From: Flavobacterium macacae
Lineage (GTDB): Bacteria > Bacteroidota > Bacteroidia > Flavobacteriales > Flavobacteriaceae
NCBI RefSeq assembly: GCF_003865365.1
Contig: NZ_RQVR01000015.1
Span: forward strand, 1-64,000
Reading direction: 5' to 3'
DNA: 64,000 nt
The notes beneath the pieces were generated by a model. It made no database searches and was not told the DNA's origin. It worked only from the letters and a program-made list of their open reading frames with translations. This document shows positions 1 through 7,405 of the stretch, piece by piece (within the stretch, counting starts at the first letter, position 1; the number at the start of each line of letters is the position of its first letter). The translations under genes and the position numbers were made by a program.

Positions 1-35
1 AGCGGCGTGTCCCTTTGGTCGATCCGCCGCCTTTC
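1..35. repeat. 35-bp direct repeat, copy 1
   Basis: This copy is identical to 83-117. It starts AGCGGCGTGTCC and ends CCGCCGCCTTTC. The GCGGCG and CGCCGC ends can pair as a 6-bp stem, so a small hairpin is possible. It is followed within 12 bp by an intrinsic terminator. The window edge may cut a longer unit. The function is unknown, and it does not fold as a tRNA. Confidence 0.75.
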
Positions 36-46
36 TTTTATTAACT

Positions 47-72
47 CAAGCTCAAAAGGCTTGCGTTTTTTT
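47..72 (+). terminator. Intrinsic terminator after repeat copy 1
   Basis: CAAGC (47-51) pairs with GCTTG (59-63) around a 7-nt loop and is followed by a run of about ten T. It would end a plus-strand transcript entering from the left edge or containing repeat copy 1. Confidence 0.6.
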
Positions 73-82
73 TTGTTATAGG

Positions 83-117
83 AGCGGCGTGTCCCTTTGG
101 TCGATCCGCCGCCTTTC
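83..117. repeat. 35-bp direct repeat, copy 2
   Basis: This is an exact second copy of 1-35, 82 bp downstream of it. It is again followed immediately by a different terminator hairpin (124-159). The unit is therefore a repeat plus its own terminator, with unlike terminator sequences. Confidence 0.75.
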
Positions 118-123
118 ATATAA

Positions 124-159
124 AATCCTCATCATTCATTTGATGGGGATTTTTTTTTG
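124..159 (+). terminator. Intrinsic terminator after repeat copy 2
   Basis: An 11-bp stem (124-134 with 141-151, one G-T wobble) has a 6-nt loop and runs into nine T. It is a strong rho-independent terminator for plus-strand transcription. Confidence 0.75.
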
Positions 160-190
160 GAAGAAAGTGAAAAGAATCGAAATTAAAATA

Positions 191-230
191 AAAAAAAGCC
201 ACGCCGAGAACTTTTCGGGGTGGCTTTTTT
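191..230. terminator. Bidirectional terminator
   Basis: The stem GCCACGCCGA (198-207) pairs with TCGGGGTGGC (215-224), with A-rich and T-rich flanks on either side. It serves the minus-strand DUF4268 gene that ends at 251 and could stop plus-strand read-through from the left. Confidence 0.8.
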
Positions 231-250
231 GTAGAATATTTTCTGATTGG

Positions 251-694
251 TTAAGTATTCACCTCCAGATCCTCTATATAATCGCGATACTCATAAAAGA
301 AACGTTCAAAAGCATCCATGTTTTCATAGAAAAATTCGAAGATTTCGGGCCATGTATTTTTGTTCATTAAGCTGATTCCGGTTTTTTCGACCCAAATCTT
401 GCTGATTACTTTTCCGGTTTCCAAATGAAAATCTCTTTCGAAAATCGCTTCGGGAATAAATTCATCAAGTAAAATCTGCCTCAGAGATTCAATTTTCTCG
501 AAGTAGATTTTTCTTTTTTCTTCATCTTTAGGCTCAATATCAATTAAAACCTGCGCTTTTTTATTATCTACATAAAACTTAAAAGAAAAGTCCTTGATTT
601 TGGTATCATACAAAAGCCATTTTCGCGGATATTCTTCTGCGAATTTTACCCAAAATTCTTTTTTAATAAATAAGGTTTCGGTTTTGCTGTACAT
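251..694 (-). CDS. DUF4268 domain-containing protein
   Basis: The 147-residue protein consists almost entirely of a DUF4268-like domain, rich in aromatic and charged residues, with W/F positions throughout (EFWVKF near the N terminus, RDYIEDLE near the C terminus). DUF4268 resembles nuclease-fold domains that sometimes accompany restriction systems, but stand-alone copies like this are common in Flavobacteria and have no assigned function. There is no signal peptide or membrane segment, so it is probably cytoplasmic. It is monocistronic: divergent from the Nudix gene at 765 and closed by the terminator at 191-230. Family assignment is fairly secure; the role is unknown. Confidence 0.8.
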   Translation of the reverse strand: MYSKTETLFIKKEFWVKFAEEYPRKWLLYDTKIKDFSFKFYVDNKKAQVLIDIEPKDEEKRKIYFEKIESLRQILLDEFIPEAIFERDFHLETGKVISKIWVEKTGISLMNKNTWPEIFEFFYENMDAFERFFYEYRDYIEDLEVNT

Positions 695-764
695 CTTTTT
701 AGATTATTTTTTGATAGAATTTATTTTTAGAATATCTTTAAGACACTAATAAAAGACATTTTTA

Positions 765-1403
765 ATGAATTTTGACGCGTTTTTAAAATACCTACCAAAA
801 ATAGCAAAAGAAAACCTGATAGGCGAAGAAGCGCACGAAAAAATGATGCCCGCAGCAAGAATTGCTATTTTTAAGAATTTAAATTTGGATAAAATTGTGG
901 CTCGAAAAGCGTGCGTATTAATGCTTCTTTATCCCAAAAATAATGAAACCTATTTGGTTTTAATTTTAAGGAATTCATATAAAGGAGTCCATTCTTCGCA
1001 AATCGGTTTTCCTGGCGGAAAAGTAGAAGATTCTGACCTATCACTGGAAGATACGGCTTTGAGAGAAACCTTTGAAGAAATCGGAATTGACAGAAAACGA
1101 ATTACAGTACTAAAACCGTTTACTGAAATTTATATTCCGCCGAGCAATTTCAAAGTCTATCCTTTTTTAGGATATAGCCAGGAAGAACTGACTTTTGTTC
1201 CTGACAGCAGAGAAGTTTCTGGAATTATTGAAATGCCACTTTCGGTCCTGTTAGACGAAAAAACCTTGGTCACAAAAACACTAAGCACTTCTTATATGGA
1301 AGAAGTGGGGGTTCCGTCCTTTAAATTTAAGGATTATTACATTTGGGGCGCTACTTCGCAAATGCTGAATGAGCTTAAAGAAGTGATAAAAAAGGTGCTA
1401 TAG
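765..1403 (+). CDS. Nudix hydrolase, CoA pyrophosphatase type
   Basis: The 212-residue cytoplasmic protein has a full Nudix box near residues 85-107 (GGKVED, then RETFEEIG). It is preceded by the HSSQIGFPGG segment typical of the CoA/acyl-CoA pyrophosphatase subgroup (NudL/YeaB, PCD1-like). Family members split CoA or its derivatives into phosphopantetheine and adenosine 3',5'-bisphosphate using Mg or Mn held by the Nudix glutamates. The ATG start at 765 sits 70 bp from the divergent DUF4268 gene. The acyltransferase gene follows after 50 bp and may be co-transcribed. The Nudix fold is certain; CoA as substrate is inferred from the motif. Confidence 0.9.
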   Translation: MNFDAFLKYLPKIAKENLIGEEAHEKMMPAARIAIFKNLNLDKIVARKACVLMLLYPKNNETYLVLILRNSYKGVHSSQIGFPGGKVEDSDLSLEDTALRETFEEIGIDRKRITVLKPFTEIYIPPSNFKVYPFLGYSQEELTFVPDSREVSGIIEMPLSVLLDEKTLVTKTLSTSYMEEVGVPSFKFKDYYIWGATSQMLNELKEVIKKVL

Positions 1404-1453
1404 TTTAAGCCGTTTTTGTATGTTTGCCTTCTGTTTTTAAAAAATAAATTCTT

Positions 1454-2269
1454 ATGGGATTATTTAAAAGAAATCCTTTTGGCCATATCCTTTTCCTTAA
1501 AAAATGGTTGATCCGTATTTTTGCGGTATTGACCCACAGGCGCTATCGTGGTTTCAATGAACTAAAAATTGATGGTTCAGAAATCATCCGAGACTTGTCT
1601 AGTACAAACGTACTTTTTATATCCAATCACCAAACTTATTTTGCTGATGTTGTGGCCATGTTTCACGTTTTCAACGCCAGTTTAAAAGGCCGCGAAGACA
1701 GCATAAAAAATGTGGGGTACATCTGGGATCCAAAATTAAATATCTATTATGTCGCTGCAAAAGAAACAATGAAAGAAGGGCTTCTACCTCGAATCTTATC
1801 TTATGCCGGCGCGATTACGGTGGAAAGAACTTGGCGCGCAAAAGGACAGGATGTGCAGAGAGAAGTAAATCTGAACGATACTGAAAACATCAAAATTGCA
1901 TTGAAAGACGGTTGGGTAATTACCTTTCCTCAAGGCACGACTAAATCTTTTAAACCGGTCAGAAAAGGAACTGCTCACATTATCAAACAGCACAAACCCA
2001 TAGTTGTTCCAATTGTTATTGATGGTTTTAGACGTTCTTTTGACAAAAAGGGATTGCGATTAAAAAAGAAAGGAATTCTGCAATCGTTCATCATTAAAGA
2101 ACCTTTGGAAATTGATTATGAAAACGATACCATTGATGAAATCGTTGAGAAAGTAGAATATGCCATTGAACAGCATCCTTCATTTTTAAAAGTTTTGCCT
2201 CCTGAAGTTAGAGAAGAAGTTCTTAAAGTGGAAGAGGAATTGAACAAAAAAAGACGTTGGGAATATTAA
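1454..2269 (+). CDS. 1-acyl-sn-glycerol-3-phosphate acyltransferase family protein (PlsC-like)
   Basis: The 271-residue protein carries phospholipid acyltransferase motifs: SNHQTYFADV near residue 60 (motif I), an ERTWRAKG region (motif II), FPQGTT (motif III, usually FPEGT) and a later IVVPIVIDG segment. It would acylate lysophosphatidate or a related lipid at the inner membrane. Two details are unusual. The catalytic His and Asp are separated by five residues rather than the textbook four, and about 40 residues separate motif I from the next conserved block. Related Bacteroidetes proteins may share this layout. A TATGTTTG -7-like box lies at 1419-1426. It ends at a strong bidirectional terminator. 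Confidence 0.85.
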   Translation: MGLFKRNPFGHILFLKKWLIRIFAVLTHRRYRGFNELKIDGSEIIRDLSSTNVLFISNHQTYFADVVAMFHVFNASLKGREDSIKNVGYIWDPKLNIYYVAAKETMKEGLLPRILSYAGAITVERTWRAKGQDVQREVNLNDTENIKIALKDGWVITFPQGTTKSFKPVRKGTAHIIKQHKPIVVPIVIDGFRRSFDKKGLRLKKKGILQSFIIKEPLEIDYENDTIDEIVEKVEYAIEQHPSFLKVLPPEVREEVLKVEEELNKKRRWEY

Positions 2270-2272
2270 ACC

Positions 2273-2300
2273 AAAAAGCCTGCAACAGCAGGCTTTTTTT
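2273..2300. terminator. Bidirectional terminator between convergent genes
   Basis: AAAAAGCCTGC (2273-2283) pairs with GCAGGC (2288-2293) followed by seven T. It closes the plus-strand acyltransferase and the minus-strand membrane protein gene, whose stop codon overlaps it. Confidence 0.9.
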
Positions 2301-2940
2301 ATAAATCTATTTTCTTTAATTCTTGATAATTTCGATACAACTTTCGCAATAAAAAGCCATAGATCAATTTATAGAAGAGCCAAAATAAACCCAGTAAGAG
2401 TGCTAACACAAATAAAATTCCGCCAATAAAGCCTGCCCAAGTCAAAATAGCATTTTCCTGACTGTTAATTTTTGATATTGTATTAATAGTAGTTTCGTCA
2501 TAGATACAAGATGAAATCAGTATAATGATAAAAATAATACAAGCCATTGACAAATTATAGGCAACATAGTATTTCACAGTCTTTCTAGCTTTTAAGATAT
2601 TTTTCATCAACATTCTTGAAGAATCTGTCGTAGAAATATTTTTAAAATTTTTATAGAAATGAAATATAAAACCAATACAAACGGCATAGTTCACAAACGT
2701 CAATATGGTCATCAAAGTATCGATATGAAATTTTTCGAGACTTTTAGTGTAACTGTCATCCGCAAAATAAAAGCCTAATCCTGTTAAAAATAAAAATTCT
2801 AAAATTCCAATAATCATAATCCATTTCACCACCGAAGAAGAATTTCGATGAATCATCTTATAAATTTCATTTTCAGAAACTTGTGTAAAAGAATTTTCAT
2901 TCTTTTTCCAGTCTTTTTTTAATAAATCTAACTCTTCCAT
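2299..2940 (-). CDS. Membrane protein paired with ECF sigma factor (possible anti-sigma)
   Basis: The 213-residue protein has a charged N-terminal cytoplasmic segment of about 35 residues and then roughly four membrane segments (near 39-58, 77-97, 125-145 and 168-195). It lies 15 bp downstream of the sigma factor gene, the usual position for an anti-sigma factor. It lacks the zinc anti-sigma HxxxCxxC motif, and no known anti-sigma domain is obvious. Homologues in Flavobacteria have often carried a doubtful beta-carotene monooxygenase label, which the sequence does not support. A role in holding the sigma factor at the membrane is inferred from context only. Confidence 0.7.
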   Translation of the reverse strand: MEELDLLKKDWKKNENSFTQVSENEIYKMIHRNSSSVVKWIMIIGILEFLFLTGLGFYFADDSYTKSLEKFHIDTLMTILTFVNYAVCIGFIFHFYKNFKNISTTDSSRMLMKNILKARKTVKYYVAYNLSMACIIFIIILISSCIYDETTINTISKINSQENAILTWAGFIGGILFVLALLLGLFWLFYKLIYGFLLRKLYRNYQELKKIDL

Positions 2941-2955
2941 ATGTTTTTCCTCCTT

Positions 2956-3450
2956 TTACGGATTTAATATTTTTTTTAATTTGCCTTTAATTCGGTTCAT
3001 TTTTACGCGCGCATTTACCTCGCTAATTCCCAAAGTCTCTGAAATCTCTTGATAATCCTTGTCTTCCAGATACATGAAAATCAATGCTTTTTCAATATCA
3101 TTCAGCTGATAAACAGCTTTGTACATCAATTTTAATTGTTCTTCCTCTTCATAATTATAATCTTCCTGCTTGATAAAATGCTTTGTGTTGTCAAATTCTG
3201 TGGTAGCAACCGACCTCGTACTTTTGCGGTATAAAGTAATCGCGGTATTCAAGGCCACGCGATAAGCCCAAGTGGTAAATTTAGAATCGCCCCTAAACTT
3301 CGGGAAAGCCTTCCAAAGCTGAATCGTAATCTCCTGAAACAAGTCTTTATGAGCATCCTCCCCAGAAGTATACAACCTGCATATCTTGTGGATAATGTTT
3401 TGATTATCTTTTAGTTGCTTGACAAAAGATTGCTCTAGCTCTTGATTCAT
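2956..3450 (-). CDS. ECF-type RNA polymerase sigma factor
   Basis: The 164-residue protein has sigma region 2 near residues 20-85 (DLFQEITIQLWKAF, then FTTWAYRVALN) and region 4 near 115-162 (LNDIEKALIFMYLED, then a helix-turn-helix around EISETLGISEVNARVKMNR). This is the sigma-70 family, ECF class, which directs RNA polymerase to a small regulon, often envelope or stress genes. The second gene of the operon is a membrane protein 15 bp downstream. The start codon faces a 371-bp divergent gap that also holds a structured repeat element. Target promoters are not identifiable here. Confidence 0.92.
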   Translation of the reverse strand: MNQELEQSFVKQLKDNQNIIHKICRLYTSGEDAHKDLFQEITIQLWKAFPKFRGDSKFTTWAYRVALNTAITLYRKSTRSVATTEFDNTKHFIKQEDYNYEEEEQLKLMYKAVYQLNDIEKALIFMYLEDKDYQEISETLGISEVNARVKMNRIKGKLKKILNP

Positions 3451-3507
3451 AAATGATTAGTGTTCTAAAAAATGAATTTGTTACAAGTTTACTATATTTT
3501 TTTTCAG

Positions 3508-3614
3508 TAGCCAAACATCAGGCCTCCTTTAGATGTATTTCCTGCTGGAGCCACTCGCTTTGCGCCAGCTTTTAGGCTGGCGCAAGAGCTCAAACAAAGG
3601 CACCATCAGGGCTA
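3508..3614 (+). repeat. Structured intergenic element, copy A (type I)
   Basis: This copy lies between divergent sigma-factor and ndh genes. Three nested pairings are visible: CCTG (3541-3544) with CAGG (3607-3610); GGAGCC (3547-3552) with GGCACC (3599-3604), leaving an A-A mismatch; and a perfect 9-bp terminal hairpin TGCGCCAGC (3561-3569) with GCTGGCGCA (3576-3584). Conserved unpaired blocks are ACTCGCTT and GAGCTCAAACAA, and it ends GGGCTA. It shares this plan with copies E and F although the stems differ in sequence. The remainder of the 371-bp gap (3615-3821) shows only a weak TATCTTTC box at 3677-3684. Confidence 0.85.
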
Positions 3615-3821
3615 TTTTTCAAACTTTTAGGCTTCTTTTAAATGTCGATCTCATAGTACGCAAAAAAAAACTTTCGTATCTTTCAATAAGAATAGAGGCA
3701 AGCCAAAAGAAAACAAGCAAGAAAAAAGCCAAATATAGCGACACGAACCCAAAACTTAGTGAAACTTGCCTTAATGGTTACTACTTTATAGTTCTAAAAT
3801 CATTAAACTTTTCAATCAAAA

Positions 3822-5126
3822 ATGAACATCCCACAATCAAATCTTCCAAGAGTCATCATAATAGGAGGCGGTTTCGCAGGAATCGCCCTCGCCAAAAAAT
3901 TAAAAAACAAAGCCGTCCAAGTCGTGCTTCTTGACAAGCATAATTACCATACTTTCCAGCCACTTTTGTACCAAGTTGCCACAGGTGGCATTGAAGCAGG
4001 TTCCATCGCGTATCCCATCCGTAAAGTCATCCACGAACACAAAGATTTCTATTTCAGATTGTGCCATGTCAATGAAATCGATACTAAAAACAATAGAGTC
4101 ATAGCCGATATCGGGGAACTTTCCTTTGATTATCTGGTTATTGCAACCGGTTCAAAAACCAATTATTTTGGCAATAAAGAAATGGAACGCAACAGCATTG
4201 CCATGAAAACCATTCCGCAATCGCTGAGCATCCGAAGCCTGATTCTCGAAAATTTCGAACAAGCTTTGCTTTCAACTGATGAAAACGAACGAAACGCATT
4301 GATCAATTTTGTCTTGGTAGGAGCCGGGCCAACAGGCGTAGAGCTTGCCGGAGCTTTGGCTGAAATGAAAAACGCCATTCTCCACAAAGATTATCCTGAT
4401 TTAGACATCAGCAAAATGCAAATCAATTTGGTACAGAGCGGAGACCGGATATTAAACACGATGTCTGAAAAATCATCTGACGCCGCTGAAAAATATTTAA
4501 AAGACTTGGGCGTAAATGTGCTTAAAAACGTCAGGGTAACCAGTTATGACGGAAGAACAATTTCCACAAATACTAATTTGGTTCTTGAAACCGCCACGTT
4601 AATCTGGACAGCCGGAGTGCAGGGCGCAATGGTCAACGGTTTGCCGGCTTCAGCATTGGTCGAAAGAGTCGAAAGAATAAAAGTAAATGAATTCAACCAA
4701 GTTGTTGGTTTCGAAAATATTTTTGCCTTAGGAGACATTGCTTCGATGGTTTCTGAAGAATATCCGCACGGTCATCCGCAAGTGGCGCAACCCGCGATGC
4801 AACAAGGAAGGCTTTTAGGAGAAAATCTGGCTAAGCTTCTTAAAAATGAAAAAATGAAACCTTTTGAGTACAACGATAAAGGTTCCATGGCCACAATCGG
4901 AAGGAATAAAGCCGTTGTTGATTTGCCAAAATATCATTTTCATGGCGTTTTTGCTTGGTTCGTCTGGATGTTTGTCCACCTTTTTTCCTTAATCGGCTTT
5001 AAAAATAAAGCCATCGTTTTTATGAGCTGGGCTTACAATTACATTCGTTTTGACCGTGAAGGACGATTGATTATTCATCCTTACAAAAAGAAAAGTTTTA
5101 CGAGTTTTACTTTTGATGAGATTTAG
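3822..5126 (+). CDS. ndh: NADH dehydrogenase, type II (NDH-2)
   Basis: This 434-residue FAD enzyme passes electrons from NADH to quinone without pumping protons. It has two dinucleotide-binding motifs: GGGFAG at residues 15-20 for FAD and VGAGPTG at 166-172 for NADH. A WTAGVQG segment near 262 and ALGDIA near 302 complete the FAD site. The C-terminal stretch around 375-395 (FAWFVWMFVHLFSLIGF) is hydrophobic and aromatic, as expected for the amphipathic membrane anchor of NDH-2. The ATG at 3822 gives the standard N terminus. It is probably monocistronic and is convergent with the next gene. The general family of FAD/NAD oxidoreductases is the only alternative. Confidence 0.92.
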   Translation: MNIPQSNLPRVIIIGGGFAGIALAKKLKNKAVQVVLLDKHNYHTFQPLLYQVATGGIEAGSIAYPIRKVIHEHKDFYFRLCHVNEIDTKNNRVIADIGELSFDYLVIATGSKTNYFGNKEMERNSIAMKTIPQSLSIRSLILENFEQALLSTDENERNALINFVLVGAGPTGVELAGALAEMKNAILHKDYPDLDISKMQINLVQSGDRILNTMSEKSSDAAEKYLKDLGVNVLKNVRVTSYDGRTISTNTNLVLETATLIWTAGVQGAMVNGLPASALVERVERIKVNEFNQVVGFENIFALGDIASMVSEEYPHGHPQVAQPAMQQGRLLGENLAKLLKNEKMKPFEYNDKGSMATIGRNKAVVDLPKYHFHGVFAWFVWMFVHLFSLIGFKNKAIVFMSWAYNYIRFDREGRLIIHPYKKKSFTSFTFDEI

Positions 5127-5155
5127 AATAAAGTGAATCTATATATTAAATTTAA

Positions 5156-7369
5156 TTAATTCAAGAGTTTATAATTATCCCAAAAAGACTTATTGAATTC
5201 AATACTTTCAAACAAATTTAGCTCATCTTTGTAATTTATCTTCGATGGATTTTTTGAATTAAAATCAATCCATTTAGAATCTATAGTTACTTTTAGTGCA
5301 AATATATTCTGTTCTTTATCATATAATTTGCCTGTCAATTCTATTTCAGAATCAGTTAGAAAATAAAGGCCATTTCTTTTATTAAAATTGGTTTCAACTC
5401 TTTCATTATCAATTTCTTTTTTTGTGTATTTGTCGATCCAACCATTCATTTCATATTTTGAAGTTTCTGTGTTTTCAAGAAAATCCCAATTCTCGATGAC
5501 TTTTACAATCGCATAATCATCTTTGTTTATAAATAATGTACCAGAATAAGCGCTAGGGATATTTCTTTTAGTGTAGGTAAAATGGTTTCTATTAATTGAA
5601 AAATCGATTACAAATACCTGTTTCTCATTATAAATTTTTGTTTCGACTATTTTAAAAACAAACTTTTTAGATTTTCTAATATTAAAATAAGGACCATACA
5701 TTAAAGGATTATTGTATGACAAACTCCAAAATTCACGAATGTTTTTTGGACTATAATCTCCCTTAAAATTCCACTGTACTTGTTTTAATCGTTTAGAATT
5801 TCTATCTATTTGATTATATCCACGGTCATATTGATTAGTGATGAAATTAAGATCTAAAGTAGTTTCGTTCTGAACTTTGACATTAATATTTGTATGCTGT
5901 GTAGCATTAAAAGGATCGACTGGATAATTTTTGTTTATGTTTTGGATTGCTTTATTAATAATGGAATAAGAAAATTTCTTGCTGTAAGAAACTATCAGAA
6001 CTTCTTCTAAATTATGAGCGTTTTCAACTAGTTTAGATTCTACTTCATTGTAATTCTCAAGATTTAAATTGCTGGTTGTTTTGTCTTCTGAGGAAATCGA
6101 TTTGTTTTCATTTTCTTCATTGGTAATTATTGAGGATTGCCGAACTTGGTCAAAATATAAATAACCATCGTGTAATTGATCCAATCTTGATTCAATAAAA
6201 GTAATGGGACTAAACAATCTATTTAATTGGATTTTTTTCATTTCATCTTGATTCGACGAAATAAATAAATGGGCTTTTTCTTGATTCTTTAAAAACTGTT
6301 CAAATGAATTTTTTTTAATTGGTGTTTCGCTCCAAACTTTATTTAAGAAGATAGAATCAGAAGCAGAAATTAATGCCAAACTATATGCTTTTTCTTGCAG
6401 TTCTCTTTTAATATGAGAACCCATCGGAACAAACTTATTGATTACAGAATCATTTATTGATGCCATATCATTAACAAAATGAGCATTGGCACCCCAACAA
6501 ATTATTTTTTCATTTGGATATGATTTTAAGTAGGATAGTAAGTTGTCAGCCATTTGTTTATCTCTAAAATTATCATCAGAGGTCGTATTAAATGAACTTA
6601 AAATGGTTTCTTTTGGACTATAACTTTCTTCTCCCATGGATAAAAGATTTTTTATAATCTGTTTCCAATAAAAATGAATTTCTTCTTTAGGTTTTTTGTC
6701 AATATTCTTTAATAACTTATTAAGTTCAGATTTATATTTTTCATAAGCTATATCGCCTTCGTCGAAAACTCCAGAGTTGGTAATTGATTCAATTAATAAT
6801 TCTAAATCTTCACTTTTTAGTTTTAAAGAAAGTTGATTTTGGGAACAATAATGGTACAAATCTTTTACAAGTTCATTTTCACCATAATCTCCGGTAATTT
6901 GGTTGTCAAAACCAATTACTTTTAAGTTCTTTTTATTTCTATCGAAAAAAGTGACAAAGCTTTCAAATTCTTTAGTTCTACTCCAGATGGGAAAGAGAGA
7001 TTTTTCAAAAGCAGTTCTAACATTCTCACCTTTCGAAATACTTTGTTGTGCCTTAAAAACATCATACACTCCAGATTCAAAAGCTATTGTATTGTAATCT
7101 AATTCTTGATGCAAATACTTTATAATTTCAGTTTTTACTTCGAAAACATTTCCATCAAAATGAGTTTTCTCTCCAAGTAATACTATTTGAGCATTTTTTA
7201 ATTCTTCTTTTAAGAAGTCAAAATCTTTAAGAGACAGACTTTCTGGTAATACTAAAATTTTTGGATTAAAATCTTGTCCATTCGTATTTAAACATTGTAA
7301 ATACAATAGAATGCAAAATATTATAGTCGCTTTTTTTGAATAGTTTAGTTTTTGGAGATGTTTTGTCAA
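5156..7369 (-). CDS. Erythromycin esterase-like protein with extra C-terminal domain
   Basis: The 737-residue protein has a signal sequence (hydrophobic 14-30, cleavage near NGQ). Residues of about 50-370 match the erythromycin esterase (EreA-like) fold: LLGEKTHFDG near 64, FESGVYD near 97 and IICWGANAHFVND near 290 hold the family's E/H residues. After a low-complexity Ser/Asn/Glu linker near 410-440, the C-terminal 280 residues resemble the repeated strands found after the carboxypeptidase-like regulatory domain in Bacteroidetes surface proteins (IINKAIQNINKNYP). The usual EreA length is about 400, so this is a fusion. Its codons are more AT-rich than those of ndh. The substrate is unknown, and antibiotic esterase activity should not be assumed. 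Confidence 0.75.
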   Translation of the reverse strand: MTKHLQKLNYSKKATIIFCILLYLQCLNTNGQDFNPKILVLPESLSLKDFDFLKEELKNAQIVLLGEKTHFDGNVFEVKTEIIKYLHQELDYNTIAFESGVYDVFKAQQSISKGENVRTAFEKSLFPIWSRTKEFESFVTFFDRNKKNLKVIGFDNQITGDYGENELVKDLYHYCSQNQLSLKLKSEDLELLIESITNSGVFDEGDIAYEKYKSELNKLLKNIDKKPKEEIHFYWKQIIKNLLSMGEESYSPKETILSSFNTTSDDNFRDKQMADNLLSYLKSYPNEKIICWGANAHFVNDMASINDSVINKFVPMGSHIKRELQEKAYSLALISASDSIFLNKVWSETPIKKNSFEQFLKNQEKAHLFISSNQDEMKKIQLNRLFSPITFIESRLDQLHDGYLYFDQVRQSSIITNEENENKSISSEDKTTSNLNLENYNEVESKLVENAHNLEEVLIVSYSKKFSYSIINKAIQNINKNYPVDPFNATQHTNINVKVQNETTLDLNFITNQYDRGYNQIDRNSKRLKQVQWNFKGDYSPKNIREFWSLSYNNPLMYGPYFNIRKSKKFVFKIVETKIYNEKQVFVIDFSINRNHFTYTKRNIPSAYSGTLFINKDDYAIVKVIENWDFLENTETSKYEMNGWIDKYTKKEIDNERVETNFNKRNGLYFLTDSEIELTGKLYDKEQNIFALKVTIDSKWIDFNSKNPSKINYKDELNLFESIEFNKSFWDNYKLLN

Positions 7370-7405
7370 GTTAATATATTTTGATATTCTATATTAACTT
7401 TTTTC

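Noticed and set aside
1..35. Possible tRNA 3' end in the 35-bp repeat
   Set aside because: The second copy is preceded by an oligo-T terminator within 20 bp, leaving no room for a tRNA body, and no T-loop consensus fits.
89..370. 93-codon plus-strand ORF at the left edge
   Set aside because: It runs through two terminator hairpins and overlaps the DUF4268 gene antisense; no domain or signal is visible.
3533..3934. 133-codon plus-strand ORF overlapping the ndh start
   Set aside because: It reads through structured element A and its hairpin; the reading is an artefact of the repeat. ndh is in another frame with clear motifs.
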